From NCBI GenBank assembly GCA_958496175.1, contig OY292275.1, forward strand, positions 15,314,001-15,378,000: 64,000 nt of DNA. The letters run 5' to 3'. Positions 11,274 to 25,205 of the stretch are shown here, piece after piece. How positions within the stretch are numbered: position 1 is the stretch's first letter; each line of letters opens with the position of its first letter. The notes beneath the pieces are model-generated. The model did no database searches and was not told where the DNA came from. It saw nothing but the letters and a program-made list of their open reading frames with translations. This DNA comes from Sisyra terminalis. Taxonomy: Eukaryota; Arthropoda; Insecta; Neuroptera; Sisyridae. The position numbers and the translations under genes are program-made.

Positions 11274-13300
11274 ACATTAATTTTGACCAGCTAGAGTCGA
11301 CTTTGTGTAAAAAGTGGACTGGTCGTAGTTTACCAAGTAAATTTAAAAGGTAACCACCTGTATTTTTAAAAATGGTTGAAAAGAAAGTCAAACAAGATCG
11401 AAAAGCTTGTCACAGTTTTCGAAATAGGCGCGATGGAAATTGAAAACTCCAACTTACATCTACAGTGAAAGTGACTTATTGTTTTCCACATGTTCATTAA
11501 TCATTAGACCAATTTGAATCTAAATCGATTGATTTTGACCAAAAATAGCCATTGAACACGTCGCCAGATCAAGTTGCTTGCGTGTATTCATAAAAACAGT
11601 AATAATGAAAAATAAACAAACGCACACAAAAAATAAAAACGCGCCATAAATTTAAAAACAAACAAAAAAAAGTCAATAGTAAAAAACCTCCCACGTTTTG
11701 TCGATATTTTTAAAAATGAAAACTTCAATAAAACTCGATTTCTAAGTTCAAGTTCATGAAAATTTTTCATTCTTCTCGTTCAAGCCTTGCGAAAATGCTT
11801 CACATCAATTTACATCCGTTGGTGAGGCATAAAACAAATTTAAAATGTTGTATATAGCGTCATATTTTATCAAACTTTACGACGCAATTATAAATATTGT
11901 CGTTATCGTAAAATTCGACGATGATGGCGAGGGAAAATAATTACAGTTTCAGTATTGTATGTTTATTTGTCTGTCTGTCGCGTTGTGGTAAATCGACTTT
12001 ATTAGCTTTGATTGAATTTAATATTTTTCAGCTTAGCCACGTCTTAAATTAAATTTCGTGGTTTTTCGAAAAAAACTTATAATGTTTTATGTGATAATAA
12101 TAACTTCCTCTTATCGATCAATGTCACCTGGCATACCGAACTCGTCGCGAGTACGCCACTATACTTTTATCAATAATTTAATTTCGATTTTTATGAACCC
12201 TCATCTCGTTTCAGTTCAATGAAAATGTGACTGACGATAAAATTAACGATCCATATACAAACCCATGTTTGCAATGATCTGAATTCTTCCGAATACAAAA
12301 CAATGGTATATGTTGATTCCTTTAAAATTATTAAATATGAATTTTTGTTATGTCTCCAATATGTGTGGAAGTAATATAAGGCTAGGCATGTTTGGAGGAG
12401 TAGACCCTCTTCCCCGATTGATGCAATTCTGCACACTATTCCTTCCATTCAATATAGCTTTTCAATGAAAACAAGCAAGAGGGCAACTCTTCGGGCTTGG
12501 CCACCTTATGAATGTTTTATTACTTATCGATAGTGCACTTTTCACGAATTACAACGGAATTACTAGGTGGGACAAAGGGGGAACAACAGGAATGCCAGAG
12601 GGGAACGCACGTGTGTTACACTGCACCATAATGCAAGTGTGGGTGTGTGCAATACCTTTTTTAGTATTAAATCATTTTTATTAATTCTGAATAATTAAAG
12701 ACGCGAATTCTAGTGTGAAAAATTTGCTAGCTCATTGAATGGGTGTAGAATTGCATTTTGTTGTACATATACAATTCATATGTGTAACAGTTTCATTGAA
12801 CTTAGTTCAAGGCAATGTTTGCTTGCTTTTATTGATATTATGCATGTTCGTTCGCGCTTAAACTGTGGAAATATTAATGAATATGTTTTGGCTGTGTTGA
12901 AAACATTAATTTCGATAGCTGCAGAAATAATTTTGACTTGTTTTTATTGTTGAAATGCAAGTTTGATCGAATGCAATTTTGTCAAGATTGCAGTTTTCCA
13001 CTGCAAATAAATTGAAAAATAATTTAATCATAATAAGCCAAATTTATGATTACGAACTCTTTTTTTTTGAGTTGAATAAACGATACCAAGTTGTAAAACA
13101 AATGCCAAAAATTATGTGCTACACATTTAAATACTTATAACGGCAAATAATTCCTTGATAAAAGCAATATTTATTACGTTATAAATTCTTTTTGTAGTAA
13201 ATAGTTAAGTAGATATGGATGTTAAGCCAGTATTGGACAAAAACAAAACAGACATTAAAAATATTATTTATAGTTTCGAAGTATTGTGCTGATGATTTAA
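11274..13300. other. AT-rich non-coding stretch
   Basis: No supported genes or repeats. Open frames here are short, lack family resemblance and look random. GC content is slightly higher around 12120-12160 and 12400-12640. Confidence 0.5.
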
Positions 13301-13880
13301 AATAAGTAAGAAGACAATTCAGGTTGTTTCAGATCGGTTTTTTTATTTAATATTTTTATTATTCAATTAGCTACGTTTCGTTACTTATTGTAACTTCATC
13401 AGGCTTCTATAAAAATTAAAATAATTACAAAATATGTCAATCATACATAAATTTCAAAACTATAATAAAATACATATAATATAGTATAAAATATTTGTAA
13501 TTAAATAATTATACTAACTCAAAATTTCAAAATATGACAAATATTTTAAGAGATATTGTTATAAATAATTAAATATATAATAATAAAATTAATTAATAAA
13601 ATACCTTGATTCTCAAAAATAAAATATTTTCAATTTAAATTCAATAAATAAATTAAAATTAAAAAATTACACTCTACCCATACACATTACATGTAAATTC
13701 AGTGCCGCCTAAGGAGCCTAACTAACATCCAACCGCGCGTTATTCAAACATAGGTCTAGCAATTTAAATTTTTTTTTGAATTTATAAAGCAAATTAGAAT
13801 ATATCCCACTTAATTTTTTTGTTTCTGTACAGAAAATTTTAAAACCGATCTTAAACAACTTGAATTGTCTTCTTATTTAA
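13301..13880. mobile_element. Inverted-repeat element with a hammerhead motif (family 2)
   Basis: The outer arms are AAGAAGACAATTCAGGTTGT at 13309 and its near-complement at 13850-13877 (ACAACTTGAATTGTCTTCTT). The left arm continues into GATCGGTTTTT, an AT-rich stretch, CAATTAGCTACGTTTCGTTA and a minus-strand hammerhead. The right end is followed by a tail, AAAGCTGAGGTC...TTTTATCATCTATT, that also follows the family-2 element at 51.4 kb. The middle ~430 bp is AT-rich without an ORF. Confidence 0.65.
13369..13405 (-). ncRNA. Hammerhead ribozyme motif, family 2
   Basis: On the minus strand: AGC (stem I), CUGAUGA core (13402-13396), A, stem II GTTAC-AATAA-GTAAC with five perfect pairs, GAAA core, CGUA, then GCU, which pairs with AGC. 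All invariant core residues are present. Stem III is only the four-base palindrome ACGU without a loop, so a monomer would fold poorly; a dimer could form it. Predicted cleavage is after GUA. Confidence 0.7.
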
Positions 13881-13919
13881 AAAAATAAAAGCTGAGGTCT
13901 AAATTTTATCATCTATTTA

Positions 13920-14908
13920 AAATAAGAATGTCAAAGAGTTCATGATCAAAAAACACTAAATCTAATTTAATGAGTTTTCCAGGAAAAATTGAAAACTAAG
14001 GATATGGTTTTGACGGTAGTAAAATTTTCTAGTTCCATTTCCCATCGTACACAATGAAAACTGACCCTGAAAAATAAAATTTGACCACTAAGAATTTTTC
14101 CGCAAACTCGAACCATTTTTCCTTTACGTAGGTTGGTAGGTAGGTTTTGACACGTGTCCAGGGTTCCGCGATCGATGAAGGTCTGCTTGTTCCTGCTAGA
14201 TCGCCAACCGATAATCAATTTTCATTAACGCTAATCATTAATATGAACACTAAAAGAGTTTATTTATTTTATTTGGATTGCATTATATGTAGGTAATTAG
14301 TTATGTTTTGTAACAGTTGAGAAAATCTAGAATTTTGGCTATCTACTGTTTAAACTTATTTTAACAAAATAGTCATCTATCAAAGTCATAGGAGCCCTAT
14401 TATCCTAATGTCCTAGGACCTTCAATAGGGTAAGGATAACCCTGTCTCTCTCGATTTAATAATAATTTTCTTTTCGTCCTCATTGAAAACATAGCGAAAA
14501 AACGATGCTAGCTATCGAATCGTAGATCTGGCGGAAAAGTGTTTTTCACTCCATCTAGTCTAAGCAAAAGGCTTAAAAAGAGTTGATTTTCTTAATCGCT
14601 TCCTTAATTTAAATCTGATTAACTGAAACAAATGGAAAACCCATCGAAATATTCATTTTTCGACATAATTTGCCAATCTGGGTCATAGGATACCAAAAAC
14701 TACAAATAAAATCTTGAGCATTTTTTCAACCAGTTTTTGCTAAACTATTGTTGTAGAGTTATTAAAAGTTATTTACCAAAAATAAACATAGTGTTATGTA
14801 TGATTTTGGTTTTAATATTAAAGATCGTGCATAAATAATTTCCCGAATATGATTCATTATGTTTAATGATGCTTTATTTATTTTTTATTCTGGATCCATC
14901 ATTTTACA
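13920..14908. other. AT-rich non-coding stretch
   Basis: No gene or repeat recognised. A short minus-strand frame at 13967-14218 is not family-like. Confidence 0.45.
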
Positions 14909-15175
14909 AGAATCACCATTCGTGGAATCTGATCTTTTTTGTTCAAATATTGTGATGAAACATTTCTTCATTTTTAAACCTAAACATAAATCTTTCCTAA
15001 ACTTTTTTAATCGAAGATTGCAACGAAAGAAATATATATATATATATATATATATATTTCTTTCGTTGCAATCTTCGATTAAAAAAGTTTAGGAAAGATT
15101 TATGTTTAGGTTTAAAAATGAAGAAATGTTTCATCACAATATTTGAACAAAAAAGATCAGATTCCACGAATGGTG

Positions 15176-15180
<5 letters not shown>
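14909..15180. repeat. Perfect 272-bp palindrome with (AT)n centre
   Basis: Arms of 136 bp, 14909-15044 and 15045-15180, show no mismatch by base-by-base comparison (for example AGAATCACCATTCGTGGAAT at 14909 against the end at 15180). The centre is a short (AT)n run at about 15031-15056. A second (AT)n run of ~32 bp starts immediately after the right arm. Zero divergence means a very recent inversion event, a hairpin-primed duplication, or an assembly/fold-back artefact. Confidence 0.9.

Positions 15181-15212
<32 letters not shown>
15181..15212. repeat. (TA)n microsatellite
   Basis: Alternating AT run directly abutting the right arm of the perfect palindrome. Confidence 0.9.
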
Positions 15213-15216
<4 letters not shown>

Positions 15217-17239
15217 CATATAGAAATGTAGAAAATGAATAACTGCTAAGACTCCTTCTAAATCCTAATTTGTCTTATAAATCTACTCATAAAACAAAAT
15301 ATCTATGAGATGGTTATATTTTTCTACTTTTATTGGCTGATTTTTTGCAATTTTCATTCAAGGGTGGGTTTTACTAGTTAAACCTCAAGGACTTATGTCT
15401 CTGACTTTGATTTCGATTTTAATATGTATAAGCAGTGAATAACTTTCCTGGCCATAAATTGTTACTATCAAGTATAAATTTGAATTAATTTTTATGGTAT
15501 TAGTGGCATATGAAATACTATTTTTTTTTTTTTTGAAATCCTTATACTTTGTATTGTTGTCAACCGTAGATTCAAGGTTTCCAATGCTCAAGGAAATTTG
15601 GAAAGTTAGGAAATGTCAGAGAATTTTATTGGGCCAGGAAAATCGTCAAAAAAATCAAAGAACTTAACAAAGAAATTCTGGAAATTTTTAATTTCTTCAA
15701 GACTTGATTAGTATTTAGGTTCAAAAAGATGAACATATACACCATCGTAAATATGAGTATTATTATATATGTAAAATCTTTGAACGTTGATTAATAATCC
15801 TAATAGAACATACAATAAAAATTTGTTTGGTTTCTTATGCACAATATTTTCATGCAATTGATCAATCTCTTGTTTTCTACAAATCTCTTATAGCTTTTTA
15901 TAAATAAAATCAGTAAAGAATCGAATTTTGAAAGTTAGAGAATTTTCCTAAAATTTTCCAGTTTAACATGTCTTCAGGCTCCGATTTTCCAACCTTGTTT
16001 CTAACAAAACATTTTTTAAGCTTGAAGTTCTTTTTCCATTAAATTTTTGAAGAAAAGTTTTATATGTAAAAGTTTTTGAAACTTAGTATTAACAAAAACT
16101 CCATTTTTTTAGTATCAATAAGTTAAAGCCGAATATTTTTCTAATGCTCTTATAGTATACAAATGTATCGGTCCATGTAATTGAAAACGCAAAGTACTAA
16201 ACACGATTTTTATAGTTTCTGTGCATTTTTATCATTTGTAATATCTGCCAATATAATTAATCAATTAATCTTAAGAACTTATTAGATCTAATTTCCAAAA
16301 AAAGTCTAGTGGCATAATTACGTATAAAAATAATTTGTATAATATTTTTAAAAGCAAATATCACGAAAATGAAACAAAATAACTTGTTTTTATTTTAAAT
16401 TATATATCACGCTGATTAGCGTATTCTTCAATTCTTTGTATCAAGAATCAATAACGCGCATGATCTACAAAACAATATGCAGAGTTTGGAGCTTTTAAAG
16501 CTTTGAAGACAACACACTGGAAAGATTCAATTATTTTAAAACATTAAATTTCCTTGTTTTTTTCTAAATAACTTTTGATTCCAATTTCCATTTGTAAGTT
16601 GACAGTAATTGAGCTAAAAGTCTTTAAACACATCTCTTAATTAAATTAACTAGCATAATATTAGACATAACTCATTGATTTCAATAGTCGTACTCATTAC
16701 AGAAATTGAATGGTAAATAATTGGTAACTACTTCTTCTTGATTAAGTAGGCTAATTTAATTAACAACTACGTATCAATTTTTAATGATTCCTCTTCAATT
16801 AAATTGGTCAATTGAAGAAGATTTTTCTGAAAAAAAAATCAAGCGATGACCCCTTGAGGAAAACGATTGAACGTTCTGTTACACGCCTCTTACGGTGTAG
16901 TGTTCAACGAGAAAGTTTTCATTTATTTCACACAGATGGAGCGAATGTCTTATGTTCTACGCTGGCCATTGTTGGAAAAGTTTTAAAAATAAGCTCTATC
17001 CGAAAATAGGATTTCGCTTGAACTTGAAATAAGTTAAACTTTTGTGCTTGTTGAAAATGAATGAGGCGAAGAAAATAGAAGATTTTTAGTTATTTTAAGA
17101 ATTATTTTTTGGAATTTCAAAGATGCAATGTTATTTTTTGTTGTTGTATCTTCCAAATGTGGAGCAAATCGTTTACGATTTATGATTTTTTGGTTTTTAA
17201 GACAAATAAATTTTGTAGCAATGTTTATGGGGTTTTAGT
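15213..17239. other. AT-rich non-coding stretch
   Basis: No gene, repeat or structured element recognised. Open frames are short and unconvincing. Confidence 0.45.
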
Positions 17240-17329
17240 CGTAAATGTTGAGTTTTAATGATTGTGTTAACGAGCGATCGATTAATTAATAGTCGTTTTG
17301 ATTTGTATGTTTCGATCATCAACGATTGA

Positions 17330-17920
17330 TTGGATGGTCTGTGCCATATTAGACATATGGCCTTTACAATAACCGGAAATCGACGGCTCACGTCCGGTTC
17401 CCATTTGGTTATCACCCTCGCTACCGCGAAATTATCCCTAGCGTTGTTGTCGTATACTCTTCTTCACCGCGCTTCAGCATTTGAATTCGAATTAAGAAAA
17501 ACGTTAATTGTGTATTCATTTCACGTAGCATTTGTAAATTAATTAATTGCCTTTCCATTGTAATTGCATATAAGGAAAGTTAGATATTTGAAATTGTTTT
17601 AAACAGAAAAAATAGAGGGGTTTGATTTTTGAGGTTGTGACGCCAACATTTAGATTGGAAATATTTTTATTAGTTGATAATTTCGAGAGTCAATGCTTGA
17701 GAGGGTTTAGCTTTCGTTCTAGCATTTTATTCCAGACGGGCAACCCTCTAGTGCTAGTTGTGTAGTTTTCAAACACACCACCGACGTTGGCGTCGCCGTA
17801 TCGTTAACGTCGTCATCGGGCGACGTTGGGAAAATATCGGAAAATCCGAGAACAGTGCGTGAAGGATGACGTGACCGAACGAATGAGCCACACAATCCAC
17901 ATTGTTTTTCCTTTCGAATT
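17330..17920. promoter_or_regulatory. CpG-rich non-coding island, candidate promoter or enhancer
   Basis: Against a strongly AT-rich background, 17380-17480 and 17735-17890 are rich in CpG (for example GGCGTCGCCGTATCGTTAACG near 17789, split by many CGs). No conserved ORF passes through. CpG retention in such a genome suggests selection, so a promoter, 5' UTR or enhancer is possible. Direction cannot be fixed. Confidence 0.3.
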
Positions 17921-20900
17921 TTCCTCAAAATTCATCGTTTGTATTTTCAAAAATAGTGAAAAACCAATAAAAATGTGATAGAATTCACAAAGAAAATTCA
18001 GTGAATAGTAGTTTAGTGAGTGACTAATAAAATCAAAAACGTCAAATTGTTTAAATAATTGCAATTATCCTTTTAACTAAATGTAGGTTAGATTTTTATT
18101 TCGAGCAATTTTCTAGTGTGGTCAATTTGCATTTAAGCCTATTTGGAGTGTGGAATGTCAATTGTTTTTAAATGGGGGATTTTATTTCAATAACGGTGAA
18201 GGTCAAGGAAAAGATTCGATCACGTTTTGTTTTATTTAAGGGAAATGGGGTGAAAATATGTAAAAAAAAATCAAAAGTGTATATGCATGCATTTTAAGTG
18301 CACCATATCGTGATCCATTTGTTACGTTATTGTTGTTGACTCTTTCATGACCAATTTACCTGAAGCTTGGAAAGTCTGACCCCAATTCAAATTGATTTTT
18401 CCTTTGGAACGCATTAAATCGAATTTGCTTAACCCATTTTTTTTCAAATATTTATTCTTTTTTCAAATATTTTTGGTTAGGTCGTAAAAAATTAAAAACC
18501 GCAGGAAGTTGATTTTCTTATCTAATTTTGTTCTATTCTCTTTTTTATCGCTATCTCTGGGAAGCGTAGGATTGGAACATTAATTTTTTTTATTATAAAC
18601 AAAATACAAGCCAGACCTTAATATAGCGTGCAAATAGAACTGTGTTTATGATGTAATCGATCGATTTATTTCAATAACCAATAAATAGATCAATAGTATT
18701 TCGTAGTTCAGCTATGAATTTTTTTTACGAATCAAAGATCAAATAAAATTCGGTTTATTCCTGGTAATCATTGAAGTGGTAACATAAATAGAGGCAATTG
18801 AGAATATTGCAGTCGTCGCAACGATCAAATTGAGGGAATGCAATTTTGTTTGCATAATGCATTTAATTTGCAACTAACTACATCTGTATGCACTTTCGAC
18901 GATGATAGTTTTATTAGCATACAGAATATTCAAAACTTAATTATTTTTCAATTACTTATTCAAAAATTGAAATTTCGGTTGTAAAATAAAATTAAAAGAA
19001 CTAACATTTTACACATTGTTTTCCTTATTCGTTATTCTTTTATATATCTTAAGATAATTTTCTTCACGAACGACAGGATAGTCTAAACTTTAAGGTTAAC
19101 GGCAGGACTATAACACAGCTTGTAAATGGTGGGAGGAACCGAAAAAGGTTGCTACAATTTTCTTTATTTTTCCTTGAATCGAGAGAGGAAGCTCACGACT
19201 AATGTGACATGTTTAACAAAGATGGAGTCATGGGAAAAATAAATAAAACAGCATCGCATCGAGATAATAGGAAAAACGAAAAACGCGAGAGTGTTTTGTT
19301 CTCGTATGTCGCGTTGCTTCTATTTCATTTGTGTTGTTTTTATCAGTAAGTTGGCTAAGAAATTCGTGAAAATATTAACTTTAAAATTAAAATGAAGTCT
19401 CGAGACGTGAGAACAGTAGAGGGAATTTCGAAAATTGGAAAATGATTTGAGACATTGCATGCTTGGGAGCGTGAATTTTGGCATTTGGCCCATTTGAATA
19501 AAATAGAAAGTGAATAATTTTGCATTACAAGAAAATTCATAATTTTTTTTTCGGGGGGATTCAATTTGGATGGTGTCGCATTCAATTTGCGTGGTTTTGT
19601 TATGAAAATAAATACAAAATGAAATTCTTACAGTGTATTTTGCATTACTCATTTGTTTTTAATAGATTTTCACATGTTTGTGTAACAACAATTGCATCAA
19701 TTTTCGTTGTACTGTTTTCGGTTTCCATTTTTGATGAGATTTAAATTTCGTTTTCTTTTTTATTTTTGCTTCCAATCTGGCGATGATTTATTCACCCTTT
19801 TTGTCATAAGGTCCGTTTTAGTTTTAGTGTAAACACGTTTGTCAAATGTCAGGGTGTTCACTGATAAGGAAAATGGGAATTGAAATCAGTTGAAAATTCT
19901 GCAAGCAAATGTTAAAGGAATCTGAAAGGACTGCGGAAAAGGACTAAATCTAATTTAAATATTATGAAAAGGGGTTTTTCATATGAAATTTGACGTTAGC
20001 CAAGGGATGACGCCTTGGAAAACCCCAGAGAAAATTTGACTCAATTGTTTTATTTTTGTATTGTTAACAAATTTTGCTTTTATTAAATGGCTTCAATTTG
20101 ATGGCACATTAGAAAATTTGCTCTAAATGCTTTTTCGAGGTCATAAAAAGCCTGAAATAAAAAAAGCAATAACAAGCATTTTTTCGTCGTTTGAAGGAAA
20201 TAAACACAAACCCTTATTTGTCTATATTACAGTGGTTGGTCTGGCGGTGGCGTCATTTCAGTAGGTTTTATGTGCAATCGAGTTTCATGTTGGGAGCGAA
20301 TGGTTACAGGATGAATGGGGTGAGTTTGAAATGGCTGACAAACTTTCATGGTCGGTTTGGTGGTTGCTGTTTGGAAGGGATGGATTGCGTAAAATAATTA
20401 CATAATCGAATGAAAAACATGCGGTTTAATAGTTATAATCGAAACGTTGCGATGGTTTGGTTGTTACGACGACCACCGATTTAGAAATGCTTAACAGCAA
20501 TTAAAATGCGTTTTTGATTTGTAAACAAACGTATTAAATGGACTAATGCTACCCCAATCTACACAGTTGAAGTTTTGAACGAACGCTTATCTAATCAAAA
20601 TTATTGTGTTTGTGTTCTAATTGGGACATTCAAAAAATTGTACTATTGAACATTAATAATGTGTACGTGAACTTTGATAATATTAGTGAATAAAAATAAA
20701 AATGATTCGTAGAAATCGAAAGGTATGTTTCTTTTTTCTATGTCAACCTTGTTAAATATTTAAATTGGAGCTTTCAAAGCTTTTTGAAGTTTACATAATA
20801 AGTTTACCTTTTCATTTGATTTCAATGAAAACCCAATTAAAAATTAAGCTCATATGTTATGAAAAGTAACGTAAATTTAATTTTTGTAAAATTTATTTAG

Positions 20901-21057
20901 TATATTTTTTAAAAAAATGTTTATCCTAGTTCTCTGAAACTTTATTAAATCTCATCATCAAGGATCTGAAATTTTACCATGATTTATTATTAAAATTTAA
21001 ATTATAAGCTAGTTCTTAATTAGATGGTTCATTTTTATTTAAAAAAAATAATATTTT
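17921..21057. other. Non-coding stretch, moderately AT-rich
   Basis: No supported gene. GC content rises in 19080-19320 and 20230-20370 without a recognisable exon. Several short open frames on both strands overlap one another and show no family signature. Confidence 0.45.
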
Positions 21058-21158
21058 GTTCATTAACGTCGATATTTATAACATCGATGTTAAACTTTTA
21101 AAAATATCGATTATCTACTATCAATATTTTTTATGAGGAATGTTACAACCCTAAGCTA
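21058..21158. repeat. Fragment related to the hAT-like MITE at 10.8 kb
   Basis: GTCGATATTTATAACATCGATGTT and ATATCGATTATC motifs precede GTTACAACCCTA, a decayed version of the GTTTACATCCCTA terminus. No matching left end or TSD was found. Confidence 0.45.
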
Positions 21159-22298
21159 ACGTAATTCACAAGAGACTTAAATATTAATGGTTTTTGCGCA
21201 CTCTAAATTTATATTTATATTTTTTCATCTAAACATCAATGATATGTACTTATTTCTTTATACTGAGACTTTGTATTGTAAGTTTATATAGTGATTAAAT
21301 TTGAATTAATTAAATTCATATTAGAATTCTGATTTTCCATCATCTTTAAATTCTTATAAGATAATGTTTTGAAGAATAAGTGTAACAAGTTTGATCAAGA
21401 TCGGTTGTGAACTATAAGGTTTATCCTGATGACCAGGCCAGTTATATTACATGTATATACATTTTTTTAACCGATGGTATTTTTGGACCTATTCCATTGA
21501 TACATGTGATGGAAAAATAAGCAAAAATTTCACCATGAGGACAAATACAATAGTTTCAGGTTATGGAACAATTTAAAAATTATCCTGTTAAATTTGTAAT
21601 TATCAGAGAATTTTAAAATTATTTCTCATTGGTCACTCTGTAAAAATTTGATTATTATGTTGGGTTCATCTTGGCTTTTTTACACGGAAATGAAAGAAAA
21701 CAAAGTATATTTTAGGGTATAAAATTTTTTGTACTCGGAAAAGTAAAATACTACGTAAACCTACCTATGGCGGAGATGGTATAGCTTAAAGAATTGTGCG
21801 AAAATGCTTGATATGATTCAATGCTGGTAATTTCAATTCTAAGATTAAAAACATCCGGGTGAATCCTAAATGAAGACGATAATTGAAAATATGGCACAGT
21901 GGAACACATTAATAATTCAGAAGAAAAGTAAAAACTTTTGAAATTCTCCATCCGGCAGTATGGTTTCATAAACTGTTTGGATTTAATGAAGAATCATCAT
22001 TAGTAGATTGTTCTTATTTTCAATGCGACTTACTCAAAATGTCACTAGAAGACAACATTTGTTAAGTAAATAATACGCGTAAGAGGAAGGGTATAAATAG
22101 GATCATTTACAATGAAGCTAACTGAAGAAAATCTAGGGATAAGCAGAATCAAGAAGCTTTGACTACCACAAGAATTGATCTTTATTCAAAAAGTTTATTT
22201 TCAATGTTTGGTGGATTATAGAGGAATTTCTCCATTAAGATCTGTTACCAAATCAAAATTCAATACGTTTAGAAAAAACTTTTTTCCTAGTTCCTAGT

Positions 22299-22829
22299 TG
22301 AATGACAAAAAATTGAGTAACTATACAGATATCTCCAGAAATAGTAGAACATCGAATTAAAAACTGCCATGAATTTTCCGGAAAAGCCATTTTTTTATTC
22401 CTTTATCAAATTTGACTTCGAGTAAAATATTTGCATTATTATTGAAAAACTACCCTTTCTTTAAAATTTGATTCCTTCTTAAACGTTTCGTTTCATTAAC
22501 CATAGTCAGTAGTATATTGATGATTTTTTTAATAACTTACTAAATAATACATTTTTGCCATTGATTGAATGGCAAAAAATTGAGTAACAATACAGATGTC
22601 TCCAGAAATAGGAGAACATCGAATAAAAAACTGCTTTGAGTTTTCCGGAAAAGCCATTTTTTTCCCTTTATTAAATTTGACTTCGAGTAAAATGTTCATA
22701 TTATTACAGGGAAATAACCCTTTTTTTATTAATTTTATTCCTTCTTAAACGTTTCGTTTCATTAGCCATAATTAATAGTACATTGACGATTTTTTTTAAT
22801 TACTCTCTAAATAATATTTTTTGCCATTG
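22299..22829. repeat. Diverged tandem duplication, 266-bp period, two units
   Basis: Units 22299-22564 and 22565-22829 begin TTGAATGACAAAAAATTGAG and TTGAATGGCAAAAAATTGAG. Both contain CTCCAGAAATA, TTTTCCGGAAAAGCCATTTT, TTTGACTTCGAGTAAAAT and CTTCTTAAACGTTTCGTTTC. Divergence with small indels shows an old event. No coding frame is shared. Confidence 0.85.
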
Positions 22830-25205
22830 TTGTTTATAAGTGAACGACTAACAAACCCTTAGAGAAAAGGAAACTGTAAACAAAACAAAAATAAATCGTG
22901 TGTATCCCCCTTCTTTATGAACCGTGCATCTCTCTTTCACATGTTTTTTGTTTTCAATCCTAGTTTCCTATCCCCCTGTTCATTCAATAGACAGGTAATG
23001 ATATAATTGAGTCTGGCATAAGGTACATTATCTCTAATTTAACGGCCCCTTAAGCAACCCCTAAATGTACATTCACCGGCCTCTTCCAGAAGTTAATAGG
23101 AAAACATGCAAAAGAATTAGGGAGATCATAACATTCCGACAAGGGTAAAGTTTTCTCTGTACAAAACATTGACGAGTACGGAAAATATGAATTTAAATTA
23201 TAGCACTTCTAATTTCAATTGTACAAAGCTTGATAATTTTTATGGTTTGGTTAAAGTTTTCCTGAAGGGTTTTAAAAGCAGACAGTAAAAAAAACAAAAG
23301 AAAAAGAGTTAATTTGGCCATCAAAGTTAACTTCTTTAAAACGATATTTTCCACCCTAATTTCTTTATCAAGTTGCAAATTAGCCTGAAAGTTTTAAAAA
23401 AGTAAATGATTTAAATGAAGATTGCTCTGAGAGAGACAATGGTGGCTAAGTTTTTAAAATATTTTTTCTTCCCTTATTTTGTTAAAGTAGCATTTGAAGC
23501 GATTTTATTTGAAAGCGATGTTTTAAAGCAGGAGTTTTGTTTGAGGGATTTAAGGAAATGGTAAGTGGCTCGTGTAAAACACGCGACCTCTTCCTCCTCC
23601 CTACGACTTCTTAAATAACCTTGAAAAGGGAGAAGGAATTTGAATGAAACATTAAATAAAGCTTTTAATGACATAAATGGCAGGAAAGCTTGAGTGCAGA
23701 GGTAAAAATATGCTGTTTGTTATGATTTTATATGAGATTGTTCTGAAAAGGGATGTTTGATTGTCTCGGTTTTTTTTTCGTTCGATCGAAAGAACAAACA
23801 AGTAGGAGCCACACCTTTTTTGATAGAGCTTTCGCGTAGCTAATAAAAGCTTCAAGTTGGATGAAATAGACAAAGCGAGCTTGGCTTGTCGTTAGTGAGG
23901 AGAGACTGGAGCATTTTGATATTCCATGAATGAAACTTCAACCAAGATAACAATATTGGTGCAGAAAGGTATCCGGGTGAGACGAAACATGTTATCGATT
24001 TTACTTTACTTTTGAAAAGTTCACAGAGCTTTTCATGACCTTTGTACTTTTAATTTCAGTATTTTGATGCTTGAATGTTGAAGAGATTATCGAATGGGTG
24101 ACGGGTTTTTAATGATAAGGGAAAAAAATTCCTAGTGCAAACAATTGCGGATTAAATGAGAATTAATTTAAATTCTTGCTCATATAAAAATTGTCGTTTG
24201 TGTGGAATGAAAAAGAATTGCTGGGGATTTTAGTTGGAGAATCATTGGGACAAGCAGAAGAGGAGGGAAACATGTTGTGTTGTCAAGGAAATCGGAAGCA
24301 ATTAAAATATTTACTTTTTATTTTCAAATGTATGTATGATTTATTAAATTTTATACAAAGCAGTGATTCTGAAAATGTTACTAGTCTTAAACTTAAACTA
24401 TGGTAATTTATTAGACAAAATCCCTAAAACCTGTCAATACTCGTTAGACAATCGGATAAATTTTAATTGCTTTTTATAAATTTTTTATATTTTCTGGTAA
24501 ATACCTTTTTTCTATGATTAAAATTTTGAGGTACGCTATTTGAGAACCACAAATTTCTTTCCATAAGTGAAACAAGTAAACTTAATTTACATAATTAAAA
24601 CAAAAGGTGCCATGCTTTGGCTCACACGATTCAAAGTGTGAGAACTCATTTTTTTTCTAATGTCGAAGAAAAATCGCGAAAAAATCGGAAGAATAAATCA
24701 AATTTTATTAGGTTATTTTTTTAGAAACATATTGGAAATTAAGATTATATATATGAAAACAGAAAAATGCCAGTTGCTTCGCAAAGCACCATGAAATTTC
24801 CCTTTTTCGTGAAAGTTCATATTGGCTATAGGAAACGCTCAAGTTGATAGGGGGAGTGACAATAGGGGATGCATGACAAGATGTTCTCTCTTTAAATATC
24901 CCTCAGGGAAAAATAATAAAAGAGATGCGTTCCATTGTCATATACTTATTTCCAGATAAATTCAGAAGGAATATATTAAAGACCTTTATAAGAAACTAGT
25001 GGTGCAATAAAATCCCCAAAACGAACTTTTTATTAAGGGTGTGATGTTGTGGTTCCTCGAAAAAAGTTTTCCATAGTTTATGTCCTTGGACAAAAAAATC
25101 AACCTTATCAACAGAAAAACATCTAAAATCGATTTAATTATTACTATTATTATGTATTATTTATGTATTTTAATTCCAGCATACATTCCATAGAGATGCA
25201 ATTCC
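22830..25205. other. AT-rich non-coding stretch
   Basis: No gene or mobile element recognised. Confidence 0.45.

Noticed and set aside
13289..13297. CTGATGA just left of the family-2 hammerhead element
   Set aside because: No GAAA box or stems downstream at the right distance.
21427..21445. CTGATGACCAGGCC as a possible further hammerhead
   Set aside because: No GAAA core after a stem II and no pairing stem I.
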